A DNA stretch of 14,753 nt from Chloroflexia bacterium (GTDB lineage: Bacteria; Chloroflexota; Chloroflexia; Thermomicrobiales; UBA6265), in contig JACCUV010000157.1 in the NCBI GenBank assembly GCA_013698495.1, positions 1 through 14,753 of the forward strand, read 5' to 3'. Shown here one piece after another: positions 6,907 to 13,377 of the stretch. Under the pieces are notes generated by a model. The model saw only the letters and a list, made by a program, of their open reading frames with translations, had not been told where the DNA came from and searched no databases. The position numbers were made by a program, and so were the translations under genes. Position 1 is the first letter of the stretch. Each line of letters starts with the position of its first letter.

Positions 6907-6938
6907 TTGACGTGATTGGGGATCCCCTGCGATATACT
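6907..6938 (+). promoter_or_regulatory. putative cysS promoter with 20-nt spacer and internal palindrome
   Basis: TTGACG (6907-6912) and TATACT (6933-6938) are good -35 and -10 boxes but stand 20 nt apart rather than 17. The spacer contains the 10-bp perfect palindrome GGGGATCCCC (6918-6927). Over-long spacers with a central palindrome are characteristic of promoters activated by MerR-type regulators; that reading is inference. The leader to the cysS start would be about 125 nt. Confidence 0.45.
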
Positions 6939-7069
6939 ACGGGAAGTAACTGTCGTTGGTATCGTATCGGCCTCAAGGCGCAATTGAATCAAGCGTGGAC
7001 GCTCGATGCCGGGTGGCTACGCTGCGATCGGTTTCCCGCGAGCGGACGAAGAGGTGGAGCATCTCCAGC

Positions 7070-8272
7070 ATGCGGCTATTCAACACGTTGACGCAATCCG
7101 TCGAGCCCTTTGAATCGGTCAACGGACATGTCGGCATTTACGTCTGCGGCGTCACACCATACGACACCACGCATGCCGGTCATGCATTCACCTTTCTCGC
7201 CTACGATGTCCTTGTCCGATTTCTTCGAGAACTCGGCCACGCGGTGACTTACGTTCAGAACGTGACCGATATCGACGATGACATCCTGCGCAAGGCACGT
7301 GAGCGAGGCATTGCGTGGGACGAGCTGGCCCGCGTGGAAACAGCCAAGTACCGCACGGACATGGCCGATCTCAATGCGCTCGACCCCGATCACTATGTGG
7401 CGGCGACCGATCACATTCCGCAAATGCAGGAGATCGTCGTCAATTTGATTAAGCGAGAGCTGGCCTACGTTGCCAACGGAAGCGTGTACTACTCGGTCGC
7501 GGCCGACCCGGACTTTGGCAAGCTCAGCCGGCTCTCCGCCAGCGAGATGCTGCCGATCGCCAACGATCGCGGCAACGTGCCCGACGATCCGAACAAGCGC
7601 GACCCGATTGATTTCATCATGTGGCAGGCGGCTTCACCGGGCGAACCGACATGGGACTCGCCGTGGGGTCCGGGGCGACCGGGTTGGCACATCGAGTGCA
7701 GCGCGATGGCCATGCAATACCTGGGTCCGACCGTGGATATCCACGGAGGAGGGGACGACCTCGTGTTCCCACACCACGAATGCGAAATCGCCCAATCCGA
7801 GCACGCAACCGGCGTCAGGCCGTTCGTTCGCACGTGGATGCACGTGGCGATGGTGGACTATCAGGGCGACAAAATGAGCAAGTCGCTGGGCAATCTGGTG
7901 CTGGCCAGCGATGTCCTTCAACACTACAGTTCAGATGCCTTCCGCCTCTACCTGCATTCCAACCACTACCGAAAGCCGTGGGTGTATCGCGACGAAGAGA
8001 TCGAGTCCTGGGCGCCGATCGCCGCCGACATCGCCGAGGCCGCCGAGTTTCCCGCTTACGGTGTCGACAAGGTGCTGGACGTAAAGCGGCATAGAGACCG
8101 CTTCATCGAAGCACTGAGCAACGACCTCGACACTCCGGTCGCTGTCCGGGAACTTCGCAGTATCGCCGAGGCCATTCTTGTGGCGCCGGAAGAGGCCGAC
8201 ATTCGGGACGCGCAAGCCACGCTGCGACGTCTGGCCGGGATCCTCGGTCTCACGCTATCGGGCCTCACCTGA
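7070..8272 (+). CDS. cysS: cysteine--tRNA ligase of CysS/MshC family, short form
   Basis: Class I ligase that activates cysteine as the adenylate; in CysRS it is passed to tRNA-Cys, in MshC to glucosaminyl-inositol in mycothiol synthesis. Zinc ligands match CysRS spacing: Cys26, Cys210, His235 and Glu239. The HIGH-type motif is HAGH (35-38) within YVCGVTPYDTTHAGHAFTFL, which resembles MshC (CGITPYDATHLGHA) more than usual CysRS (CGPTVYDYIHIGNA). KMSKS is at 268-272. GRPGWHIECSAMAM and HGGGDDLVFPHHECEIAQSE are common to the family. It has only 400 residues against about 460 for CysRS: it stops after the DLDTP helix and lacks the C-terminal anticodon-binding region. The ATG at 7070 follows GGAG by 10 nt and begins at the conserved RLFNTLT; a longer frame upstream is noncoding-like. 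I favour CysRS because Glu239 and the EIAQSE segment are kept, but MshC-like activity is open. Confidence 0.85.
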   Translation: MRLFNTLTQSVEPFESVNGHVGIYVCGVTPYDTTHAGHAFTFLAYDVLVRFLRELGHAVTYVQNVTDIDDDILRKARERGIAWDELARVETAKYRTDMADLNALDPDHYVAATDHIPQMQEIVVNLIKRELAYVANGSVYYSVAADPDFGKLSRLSASEMLPIANDRGNVPDDPNKRDPIDFIMWQAASPGEPTWDSPWGPGRPGWHIECSAMAMQYLGPTVDIHGGGDDLVFPHHECEIAQSEHATGVRPFVRTWMHVAMVDYQGDKMSKSLGNLVLASDVLQHYSSDAFRLYLHSNHYRKPWVYRDEEIESWAPIAADIAEAAEFPAYGVDKVLDVKRHRDRFIEALSNDLDTPVAVRELRSIAEAILVAPEEADIRDAQATLRRLAGILGLTLSGLT

Positions 8273-8339
8273 ACCGTGACGCCGATAAAGAAGGTGACGG
8301 CGTGAACGTTCCGCCATTGCCTCGTCTGGCGGTACGCGG

Positions 8340-8348
8340 TGGTATACT
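8340..8348 (+). promoter_or_regulatory. extended -10 promoter of rpsF-ssb-rpsR
   Basis: TGG-TATACT is an extended -10 element. A weak -35-like TTGCCT (8317-8322) lies 20 nt upstream, too far for standard use. The predicted start near 8355 gives a 5' leader of about 135 nt, and shows that the frame open upstream of the TTG at 8489 is not translated. Confidence 0.6.
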
Positions 8349-8355
8349 TCGCCTT

Positions 8356-8488
8356 GGCCCGAATTGACCGGGCTGCTTTCGTGTGTTCGCGTTTCAAGGC
8401 GCGGCCCACCTACCTTTCTCCTCCCGGCCGGATTGGTCCCGAACAGGATCCCGCGATCAGGGGGGAAACCCACAGAGAGGGGTTCTTT
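8356..8488 (+). promoter_or_regulatory. untranslated leader of rpsF, possible S6:S18 autoregulatory site
   Basis: The leader starts with a hairpin, GGCCCG (8356-8361) with CGGGCT (8369-8374), and continues with C-rich and G-rich tracts up to the GAGAGGGG ribosome site (8475-8482). In many bacteria rpsF leaders carry an RNA that the S6:S18 dimer binds to repress its own operon. I could not recognise the conserved core of that RNA here with certainty, so a regulatory role is only suggested by length and position. Confidence 0.25.
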
Positions 8489-9424
8489 TTGGCAAGTTAT
8501 GCTCGCGATCCGCGCGCTTATGAGTTGATGGTAATCCTCCTGCCCGATTTGGCGGACGAGGATCTCACCGGCGCGATCGATCGGGTGTCTGGCTACATCA
8601 CTGATGTCACCGGCTCGATCAAGGAAATCCTGACCGACTCCCCGTGGGGCCGTCGGCGGCTGGCTTATTCGATTCGCTTCAACAGCCAGGACTACCGCGA
8701 CGGTATGTATGTAATCTGGCACTTCGATCTCGAACCTTCGCGGATGACGGAGATCGAGCGTGAATTGAAGCTCGATGTCCGCGTCATTCGCTATCTTGTG
8801 GTGCACGACGATCCCAAGTGGGGCTCGCCGAACGAAGGAAATCAGCCGCCGCCAGGCGACGACTCCGGAGAGCGTCGTCCCGGCCGCGACGGCGAACGCC
8901 GCCCTGGTCGCGATGGCGAGCGACGGCCAACGCCGATGGGCGAGCGTCGACCTCCCCGTGAGACGCCTGTCCGGGCAGAGCCGCCAACCGCCGAGTCGGT
9001 CCCGGTCAGTGCAGGATCGCTGACCGCCGCCGACTCGGCCACCACCGAGAGCACGCCGAATGGCGCCGCCGCCACGACCGACGACACAACCGCTGGTATC
9101 GCAGAGAGAGCGACCACCGATGATACGGTCGCCCAGGCCGGCGAAACATTGACGACCGAGGATACCGTTTCATCCACGGATGAGACGGTCGCCACCTCCG
9201 AAGACACGGTTGCAACCAATGACGAGGTGGATTCAAACATCGAAGACGTTGCGGGGGAGTCCGATCCCGAGGCCGATTCTCCGGTCCCAGAAACGGCCGC
9301 GGTCACGGAAGTGACAGCCGACGAGGCGATTGAAGAACCTGTTATTGTCGAACCGGCCGCGGGCCCCGAGGAAGTGTCAAGCGAAACCGAGTCCACCGAG
9401 GCAGATGCTGTCAAGAAAGAGTAG
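8489..9424 (+). CDS. rpsF: ribosomal protein S6 (bS6) with about 200-residue C-terminal extension
   Basis: Residues 1 to about 108 are a normal bS6 domain (YELMVILLPDL, SPWGRRRLAYSI, YVIWHFDLEP, DVRVIRYLVV), which packs against S18 on the 30S platform. The chain then runs on to 311 residues, where bS6 usually has about 95-140. The extension starts with four 8-residue repeats GERRPGRD/GERRPGRD/GERRPTPM/GERRPPRE (127-158) and becomes a Thr/Ala-rich acidic tail with imperfect TTDDTV/TTEDTV/STDETV/TSEDTV repeats (209-241) and almost no hydrophobic core residues, ending KKE. It is surely disordered. The start is TTG at 8489: GAGAGGGG is 6 nt upstream and the S6 fold begins there. The stop codon overlaps the ssb ribosome site, so the two are co-translated neighbours. 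Confidence 0.95.
   Translation: MASYARDPRAYELMVILLPDLADEDLTGAIDRVSGYITDVTGSIKEILTDSPWGRRRLAYSIRFNSQDYRDGMYVIWHFDLEPSRMTEIERELKLDVRVIRYLVVHDDPKWGSPNEGNQPPPGDDSGERRPGRDGERRPGRDGERRPTPMGERRPPRETPVRAEPPTAESVPVSAGSLTAADSATTESTPNGAAATTDDTTAGIAERATTDDTVAQAGETLTTEDTVSSTDETVATSEDTVATNDEVDSNIEDVAGESDPEADSPVPETAAVTEVTADEAIEEPVIVEPAAGPEEVSSETESTEADAVKKE
8867..8962 (+). repeat. four 24-bp coding repeats in rpsF (GERRPxxx)
   Basis: Four tandem 24-bp units encode GERRP plus three variable residues. The first two are identical as protein but differ at synonymous positions, which shows selection or age at the protein level rather than fresh DNA slippage. Confidence 0.85.
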
Positions 9425-9433
9425 GAGTGTTCA

Positions 9434-9913
9434 ATGGTCAGTCTTGCCAAGGTCAGTCTCGTTGGAAACCTGGGTGGCGATCCGGAAACCCGGTACACGC
9501 CGCAGGGGACGATGAATGTGAACTTCTCGATCGCCGTGAGCCGACGCTTCAAGGACAGTAGCGGCCAGGACCAGGAGCGAACAACCTGGTTTCGGGTCAC
9601 CGCATGGGGCCGTCTTGCGGAAACGATCGACGGTCTCGTTCAGCGTGGATTCGTCGGCAAAGGCAAGCAAGTCTATGTGGATGGTCGCATCGAGTCTCGT
9701 GAGTGGACAACGAACGAAGGCGAAAAGCGGACATCGCTCGATGTCACGGCCAACGAGTTCCTGATATTGGGCAATCGACCGGACGGCGACCAGGGCCAAT
9801 CCGGCGGGTACTCCGGCGGAAACCGCGGCGGCGAGTCATCCGGTGGCGGCGGTAATCGTCGCGACTCCGATGGCGACAATGCGGCATCCAACTTCGATGA
9901 CGTGCCGTTCTAG
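9434..9913 (+). CDS. ssb: single-stranded DNA-binding protein
   Basis: SSB coats single-stranded DNA during replication, repair and recombination. Residues 1 to about 112 form the OB fold with family landmarks KVSLVGNLGGDPETRYTPQG, FSIAVSRRF, TTWFRVTAWGRLAE and KGKQVYVDGRIESREW. A Gly/Ser/Asn-rich linker (about 115-150) leads to the acidic tip NFDDVPF at the extreme C-terminus, the peptide that recruits partner proteins. Length (159) is typical. The ATG is preceded by AGGAG with 6-nt spacing, and that site overlaps the rpsF stop codon, so translation is probably coupled. The order rpsF-ssb-rpsR is widespread in bacteria. Confidence 0.98.
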   Translation: MVSLAKVSLVGNLGGDPETRYTPQGTMNVNFSIAVSRRFKDSSGQDQERTTWFRVTAWGRLAETIDGLVQRGFVGKGKQVYVDGRIESREWTTNEGEKRTSLDVTANEFLILGNRPDGDQGQSGGYSGGNRGGESSGGGGNRRDSDGDNAASNFDDVPF

Positions 9914-9955
9914 CGATCCCGAAACGCTTCACCCGGAACAGAAAGTACACCAACC

Positions 9956-10363
9956 ATGTCGGACAGCACCCAGGAACGAGACAATCGAGCGCCGCGTCCC
10001 GACGGCGACGGCCGACCCGGCGGATCGCGCTTTGGCGGGCCACAAGGGCAGCGCAGCGGACCCGGCGGTGGCGAAGGCGATGGCGGTGACCGCCGTCGAC
10101 CGGGCGCCGGTGGACGACGGCCAGGCGGCGGCGGGCGCTACACGCCACGTCGCAAGGTTTCGGCGTTTGCGGTCGACAACATCCAGCACGTGGACTACAA
10201 GGATTTGGCCCGTCTTCGCCGCCATGTCGGTGAGCGCGGCAAGATCGAGCCACGACGAAAAATGGGCACCAGCGCCAAGCACCAGCGATCGTTGACGGTC
10301 GCAATCAAACGGGCCCGATACATGGCGCTGTTGCCATTCACGGGTCCGAACGAGCGCGGCTAG
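9956..10363 (+). CDS. rpsR: ribosomal protein S18 (bS18) with Gly/Arg-rich N-terminal extension
   Basis: The C-terminal 75 residues are bS18: [34 protein letters not shown] and [16 protein letters not shown]. It binds 16S rRNA together with S6. bS18 usually has about 75-100 residues; here about 60 extra residues precede the core, very rich in Gly, Arg, Pro and Asp ([35 protein letters not shown]). The usual N-terminal cysteines before the core are absent. The ATG at 9956 is 42 nt after ssb; its ribosome site is weak (GGAA well upstream), so coupling to ssb may help. No rplI follows, unlike in many bacteria. Confidence 0.95.
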   Translation: MSDSTQERDNRAPRPDGDGRPGGSRFGGPQGQRSGPGGGEGDGGDRRRPGAGGRRPGGGGRYTPRRKVSAFAVDNIQHVDYKDLARLRRHVGERGKIEPRRKMGTSAKHQRSLTVAIKRARYMALLPFTGPNERG

Positions 10364-10365
10364 CC

Positions 10366-10393
10366 TTGAGACTACGCAACGTTCGCCCATACT
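10366..10393 (+). promoter_or_regulatory. possible promoter upstream of the PpiC gene
   Basis: TTGAGA (10366-10371) and CATACT (10388-10393) stand 16 nt apart just after the rpsR stop, giving a start near 10400 and a leader of about 135 nt. The match is moderate. No terminator is apparent after rpsR, so read-through is also possible. Confidence 0.35.
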
Positions 10394-10422
10394 GATGGTC
10401 GATCGGCACGGCGCGCCACAAG

Positions 10423-10436
10423 TCCAGAATTCTGGA
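10423..10436. promoter_or_regulatory. 14-bp palindrome downstream of the putative PpiC promoter
   Basis: TCCAGAATTCTGGA is a perfect 14-bp palindrome about 25 nt after the predicted start. About one such palindrome is expected by chance in a window of this length, so an operator function is only a possibility suggested by position. Confidence 0.2.
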
Positions 10437-10536
10437 GAGGCGCGTCGTTTGCGTTTGCCCGCCTGCCACCATCCAGTCAGACCAGCGCATACAACTCGCC
10501 GGCTCCCACCTGTGCGGAACGAGGTCGTCACTACTC

Positions 10537-12201
10537 ATGAAACCCAACCAGAATCGCATCGATTCAATCAGGGACAGAATCGGAAGCGGCAGACCGGGGT
10601 CTACGGGACAAGCCCAGCGTCGAAGTCGCCGCGACCAGGAAGCCCAATACCAGCGCATGTTCATGTTGACGATGATCGGTGTGGTGAGTCTGGTCGTGCT
10701 CATTCTTGGTGGCGGCGCAATCTACGAGTACGCGATCAAGCCGAATGCCGTACTCGCCGAGGTCAATGGCCACGAAATACGGCGTCGCGACTATTGGAAA
10801 TATCAGTCGGTAGCGCTCTACAGCCAGGCCCGGCAGTACGAATCGTTCGCAATGCAGTCGCAGGGCGAGCAGCAACAGCAGTTCCTGCAGTTTGCGGCCA
10901 GTTTCGATGCCCAGCGTGACGATGTGTGGGGCAGCACCGAAGTCAGCTCTACCACGCTTCAGCAAATGGTGGATGATCGGTTGTTCCTCGATGGCGCTGA
11001 ATCGCTGGGCGTGACGGTGACGGACGAACAGGCGCAACTCTACGCGTTGAACCAGTTTGCGCCGTTCGATGCCCCACTCGTGACGCCACAACCTTCGCCA
11101 ACGATGATCCCGGAGCGCGCCCGGGCCGCTACGGAAACAGCCAACGCGCAGGCGACCCAGCAATCGATTGCCCTGGGGACGATGGTCGCCAGCCCCGCGG
11201 CAAGTCCGATCGCGGGCACACCGCGGGCAACTCCAGTCGTCAACAACGCCACGCCGCAAGCAACTCCGGTAGTTGAAATCGCTACTCCGGTCGCCACGCC
11301 AGTGGTTGACGTGGAGGGGAGCCCGGTTGCTTCGTCGGCGGCGACGCCGAATCTCGAGGATTCGTTGAGAGCGGCCGAAGCTGAGTACGACATCTTCCAA
11401 AACGACGTGTTTGAGGACGCGAACATGTCCGAGGACGACTATCTTCGCCTCTGGGTGAGGCCGCAACTGGTGCGAGAGCAGGTCGTGCACCAACTATCCA
11501 GCGATGTTCCACAAACCGACGAGCAGGTCAACGCCCAGCACATCCTGGTCGGAACCGGAGATTTGGCGAACCAACTGTACAGTCAAGCGACTGGTGGAGC
11601 CGATTTCGGGGCGCTCGCGCGCTCGAACTCGACCGACACGACAACGGCCGCCACCGGCGGGCAACTCGGCTGGTTCACGCGCCTGGAAGTCGATCCTGCT
11701 CTGGCCGAAACCGCCTTCGCGCTCGAGTCCGGTCAGATTAGCGAGCCGATCGAGACTGACTACGGTTGGCAAATTGTGCGGGTCATCGAGAAGGAGACAG
11801 ATCGCCCGTTATCCGAGGCGCAGTATCAACTGGCAACCACCGACGCGGTCGATAGCTGGTTGGAGACGCAGCGCGCCGAGTCCGATATTTCGTCGGACCA
11901 TCTCACCACCCCGACCGTGACGCCAGCTGCATTTGCGCCGCCGGCGGGAGCCCCGACACCGATACCGGCTACACCGATTCCGGTCACGCCGACAGCTGTG
12001 CCGCCCCTAGTCGGGCCACAACCGGTTGTCCCTGGATCGCCCGCGGCGTCGCCGGTGGCCTCGCCAATCGTGACCGGCCTCGCGACTCCGGTTGCATCAC
12101 CGGTTGCGACTCCCGTGGCAAGCCCGGTAGCTTCGCCAGTTGCAACTCCCGCGGCCAGTCCGGTGGCTTCGCCAGGGGCCACGGCCACCCCCGCACCCTG
12201 A
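10537..12201 (+). CDS. membrane-anchored PpiC-type peptidylprolyl isomerase with Ala/Pro-rich repeats
   Basis: A 554-residue extracytoplasmic foldase of the SurA/PrsA type. A basic cytoplasmic N-terminus precedes one membrane helix (about 41-62), so the body is outside the cell. A SurA_N-like helical region follows (EVNGHEIRRRDYWKYQ onward, with LQQMVDDRLFLDGAESLGVTVTDEQ). The parvulin domain is at about 331-418: NAQHILVGTGD, GADFGALARSNS, GGQLGWF, ETAFALESGQISEPIETDYGWQIVRV. Two low-complexity stretches built of V-A-S/T-P units interrupt the protein: 217-271 inside the chaperone region and about 480-554 at the C-terminus. The ATG has only a distant GAGG. It acts on secreted proteins by family knowledge; its clients are unknown. 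Confidence 0.87.
   Translation: MKPNQNRIDSIRDRIGSGRPGSTGQAQRRSRRDQEAQYQRMFMLTMIGVVSLVVLILGGGAIYEYAIKPNAVLAEVNGHEIRRRDYWKYQSVALYSQARQYESFAMQSQGEQQQQFLQFAASFDAQRDDVWGSTEVSSTTLQQMVDDRLFLDGAESLGVTVTDEQAQLYALNQFAPFDAPLVTPQPSPTMIPERARAATETANAQATQQSIALGTMVASPAASPIAGTPRATPVVNNATPQATPVVEIATPVATPVVDVEGSPVASSAATPNLEDSLRAAEAEYDIFQNDVFEDANMSEDDYLRLWVRPQLVREQVVHQLSSDVPQTDEQVNAQHILVGTGDLANQLYSQATGGADFGALARSNSTDTTTAATGGQLGWFTRLEVDPALAETAFALESGQISEPIETDYGWQIVRVIEKETDRPLSEAQYQLATTDAVDSWLETQRAESDISSDHLTTPTVTPAAFAPPAGAPTPIPATPIPVTPTAVPPLVGPQPVVPGSPAASPVASPIVTGLATPVASPVATPVASPVASPVATPAASPVASPGATATPAP
12034..12198 (+). repeat. coding array of Val-Ala-Ser/Thr-Pro tetrapeptides
   Basis: The last 55 residues of the PpiC protein are mostly VASP, VATP and AASP units with a 12-bp period. 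Codon choice varies from unit to unit, so the repeat is clear in protein but blurred in DNA. A looser version of the same array occurs at 11185-11349. Confidence 0.8.
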
Positions 12202-12214
12202 CCTCTCCTTCGGT

Positions 12215-12234
12215 CCCGCCAACATCGCGGCGGG
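12215..12234 (+). terminator. weak hairpin after the PpiC gene
   Basis: CCCGCC (12215-12220) can pair with GGCGGG (12229-12234) across an 8-nt loop, 13 nt after the stop codon. There is no T tract, so termination is doubtful. Confidence 0.25.
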
Positions 12235-12250
12235 CCTGAAGAACGCACTA

Positions 12251-12259
12251 TGGTATTCT
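12251..12259 (+). promoter_or_regulatory. extended -10 promoter of the downstream membrane protein gene
   Basis: TGG-TATTCT is an extended -10 element without a visible -35 box. Its predicted start near 12266 lies inside the longest open frame, and so supports the later GTG start at 12316. Confidence 0.5.
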
Positions 12260-12315
12260 CGCGTCTAGTGTTCACTGGTCTTCGCCAGCACTTGTCTAGA
12301 TTGGAGACACCGTTC

Positions 12316-13296
12316 GTGTCCTCCCACGATCGCCACAATCGATCCAGTCGGCAGCGTCAGCCACCTGCTCCATCGGAGCCTCTGTACGACGACGACATCC
12401 TGTACGAGGACGAATGGGAGGTCGACAACGACTTCGACGATCCATACCCTCCTCAGCAGCCTGCATCACGACAGACCGCTCCACGGCAGCGGGGGCAAAC
12501 CGCGGAGACGCCGTCGGGCCGGGGAACCGCCGCCCAGATCGATCGACTACGCACCAACATTCAGCAGCAATCCGGTCGACCGGCGGCCGCCCAGCGGGCA
12601 GGGGTCAACACTCGGCCCCAGTCACAGCACACCGGTCGCTACTCTCCGCCCTTCGATGACCTGATCGTTGAAGACGATCCGTACGCCAGCGATCGCGGTT
12701 TTGGTCAGCCCCCACCCAGGTCGGGCGACTCGCTACGGCGGGCGCCGGAGGTTGGACGCCAATCCTCACGCGTGACCACTGACCGGCGTGCTCGCGATAG
12801 AGGCGCGTACGATCCGGAAGCGTTCGAGGACATCGACGAGTATGGCGAATATGAGGACGATTTTGACACCTACGACGCCCCGCGACGGCCCGCTCGTCAA
12901 TCCCGGCCCGCTCCGCAAATCCGGATGCCCCAGGTGTCGCGCCCGACACTTCCGCCAGCGATCGCCAACGCCGATCTCGTCAACGACGCTCCGGCGCTCG
13001 GATTCATCGGGATTGGGCTGGTGAGCCTGGCGAGCATGGCGATTCTGGCCGCCAATCGCGTGGACTCGCTGGCGCCCCAGTTTGCGACGCACGTTAGCGC
13101 CTCGGGAGTGCTCGAAAACTTCCGGGGAGAGACTGCCTTGTGGAACCTGCCCCTCATGGCGGCCATGTTCACGCTGATGGCGTTTGTCATGGCCTGGTTC
13201 ATTTCGCCAATCGATCGGTTCGCCAGCCGATTCGTATTGGTGGGCGCACTTGTCACTCAATTTGTGGCCTGGGTGGCGTTGTTCCGGATCATTTGA
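12316..13296 (+). CDS. membrane protein with long charged disordered N-terminus and DUF1648-like C-terminus
   Basis: A 326-residue protein with no family I can name firmly. The first 220 or so residues are rich in Asp, Glu, Arg, Gln, Pro and Tyr, with acidic patches (YDDDILYEDEWEVDNDFDD, EYGEYEDDFDTYD) alternating with basic stretches, and look disordered. Three membrane helices follow at about 227-246, 278-297 and 306-326. The loop between the first two, DSLAPQFATHVSASGVLENF then GETALWNLP, resembles the DUF1648 pattern of a Pro..H..aaG segment before a helix; this is a weak recollection. The start is GTG at 12316 with GGAG 9 nt upstream; a longer frame from 12250 would begin inside the promoter. 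It stands between the PpiC gene and a strong terminator, so is probably monocistronic. The N-terminus would probably face the cytoplasm. Confidence 0.75.
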   Translation: MSSHDRHNRSSRQRQPPAPSEPLYDDDILYEDEWEVDNDFDDPYPPQQPASRQTAPRQRGQTAETPSGRGTAAQIDRLRTNIQQQSGRPAAAQRAGVNTRPQSQHTGRYSPPFDDLIVEDDPYASDRGFGQPPPRSGDSLRRAPEVGRQSSRVTTDRRARDRGAYDPEAFEDIDEYGEYEDDFDTYDAPRRPARQSRPAPQIRMPQVSRPTLPPAIANADLVNDAPALGFIGIGLVSLASMAILAANRVDSLAPQFATHVSASGVLENFRGETALWNLPLMAAMFTLMAFVMAWFISPIDRFASRFVLVGALVTQFVAWVALFRII

Positions 13297-13318
13297 TCGC
13301 GAGGCCCTACTCTCAATC

Positions 13319-13355
13319 GACAACCCCGCGACCGTTGAACGGTCGCGGGGTTGTC
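13319..13355. terminator. strong hairpin terminator between convergent genes
   Basis: A 17-bp perfect stem (13319-13335 with 13339-13355, GACAACCCCGCGACCGT and its complement) with a 3-nt TGA loop sits 22 nt after the membrane protein stop and 22 nt after the coxM stop on the other strand. CTCTT follows on the plus strand. It probably ends transcription from both sides. Confidence 0.8.
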
Positions 13356-13377
13356 CTCTTGGAAAGAGGGTGCAGTA

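Noticed and set aside
8842..9600. Minus-strand open frame of 252 codons opposite the rpsF tail
   Set aside because: It mirrors the low-complexity repeats of the rpsF extension (Ser/Val-rich, no stops because of codon bias) and runs into ssb; no sign of independent coding.
10395..10919. Plus-strand open frame overlapping the start of the PpiC gene
   Set aside because: Overlaps a recognisable coding region in another frame and has no domain or ribosome site.
12034..12198. CRISPR-like or satellite DNA repeat
   Set aside because: The 12-bp period is protein-level (Val-Ala-Ser/Thr-Pro) with varied codons, in frame inside a gene, without spacers.
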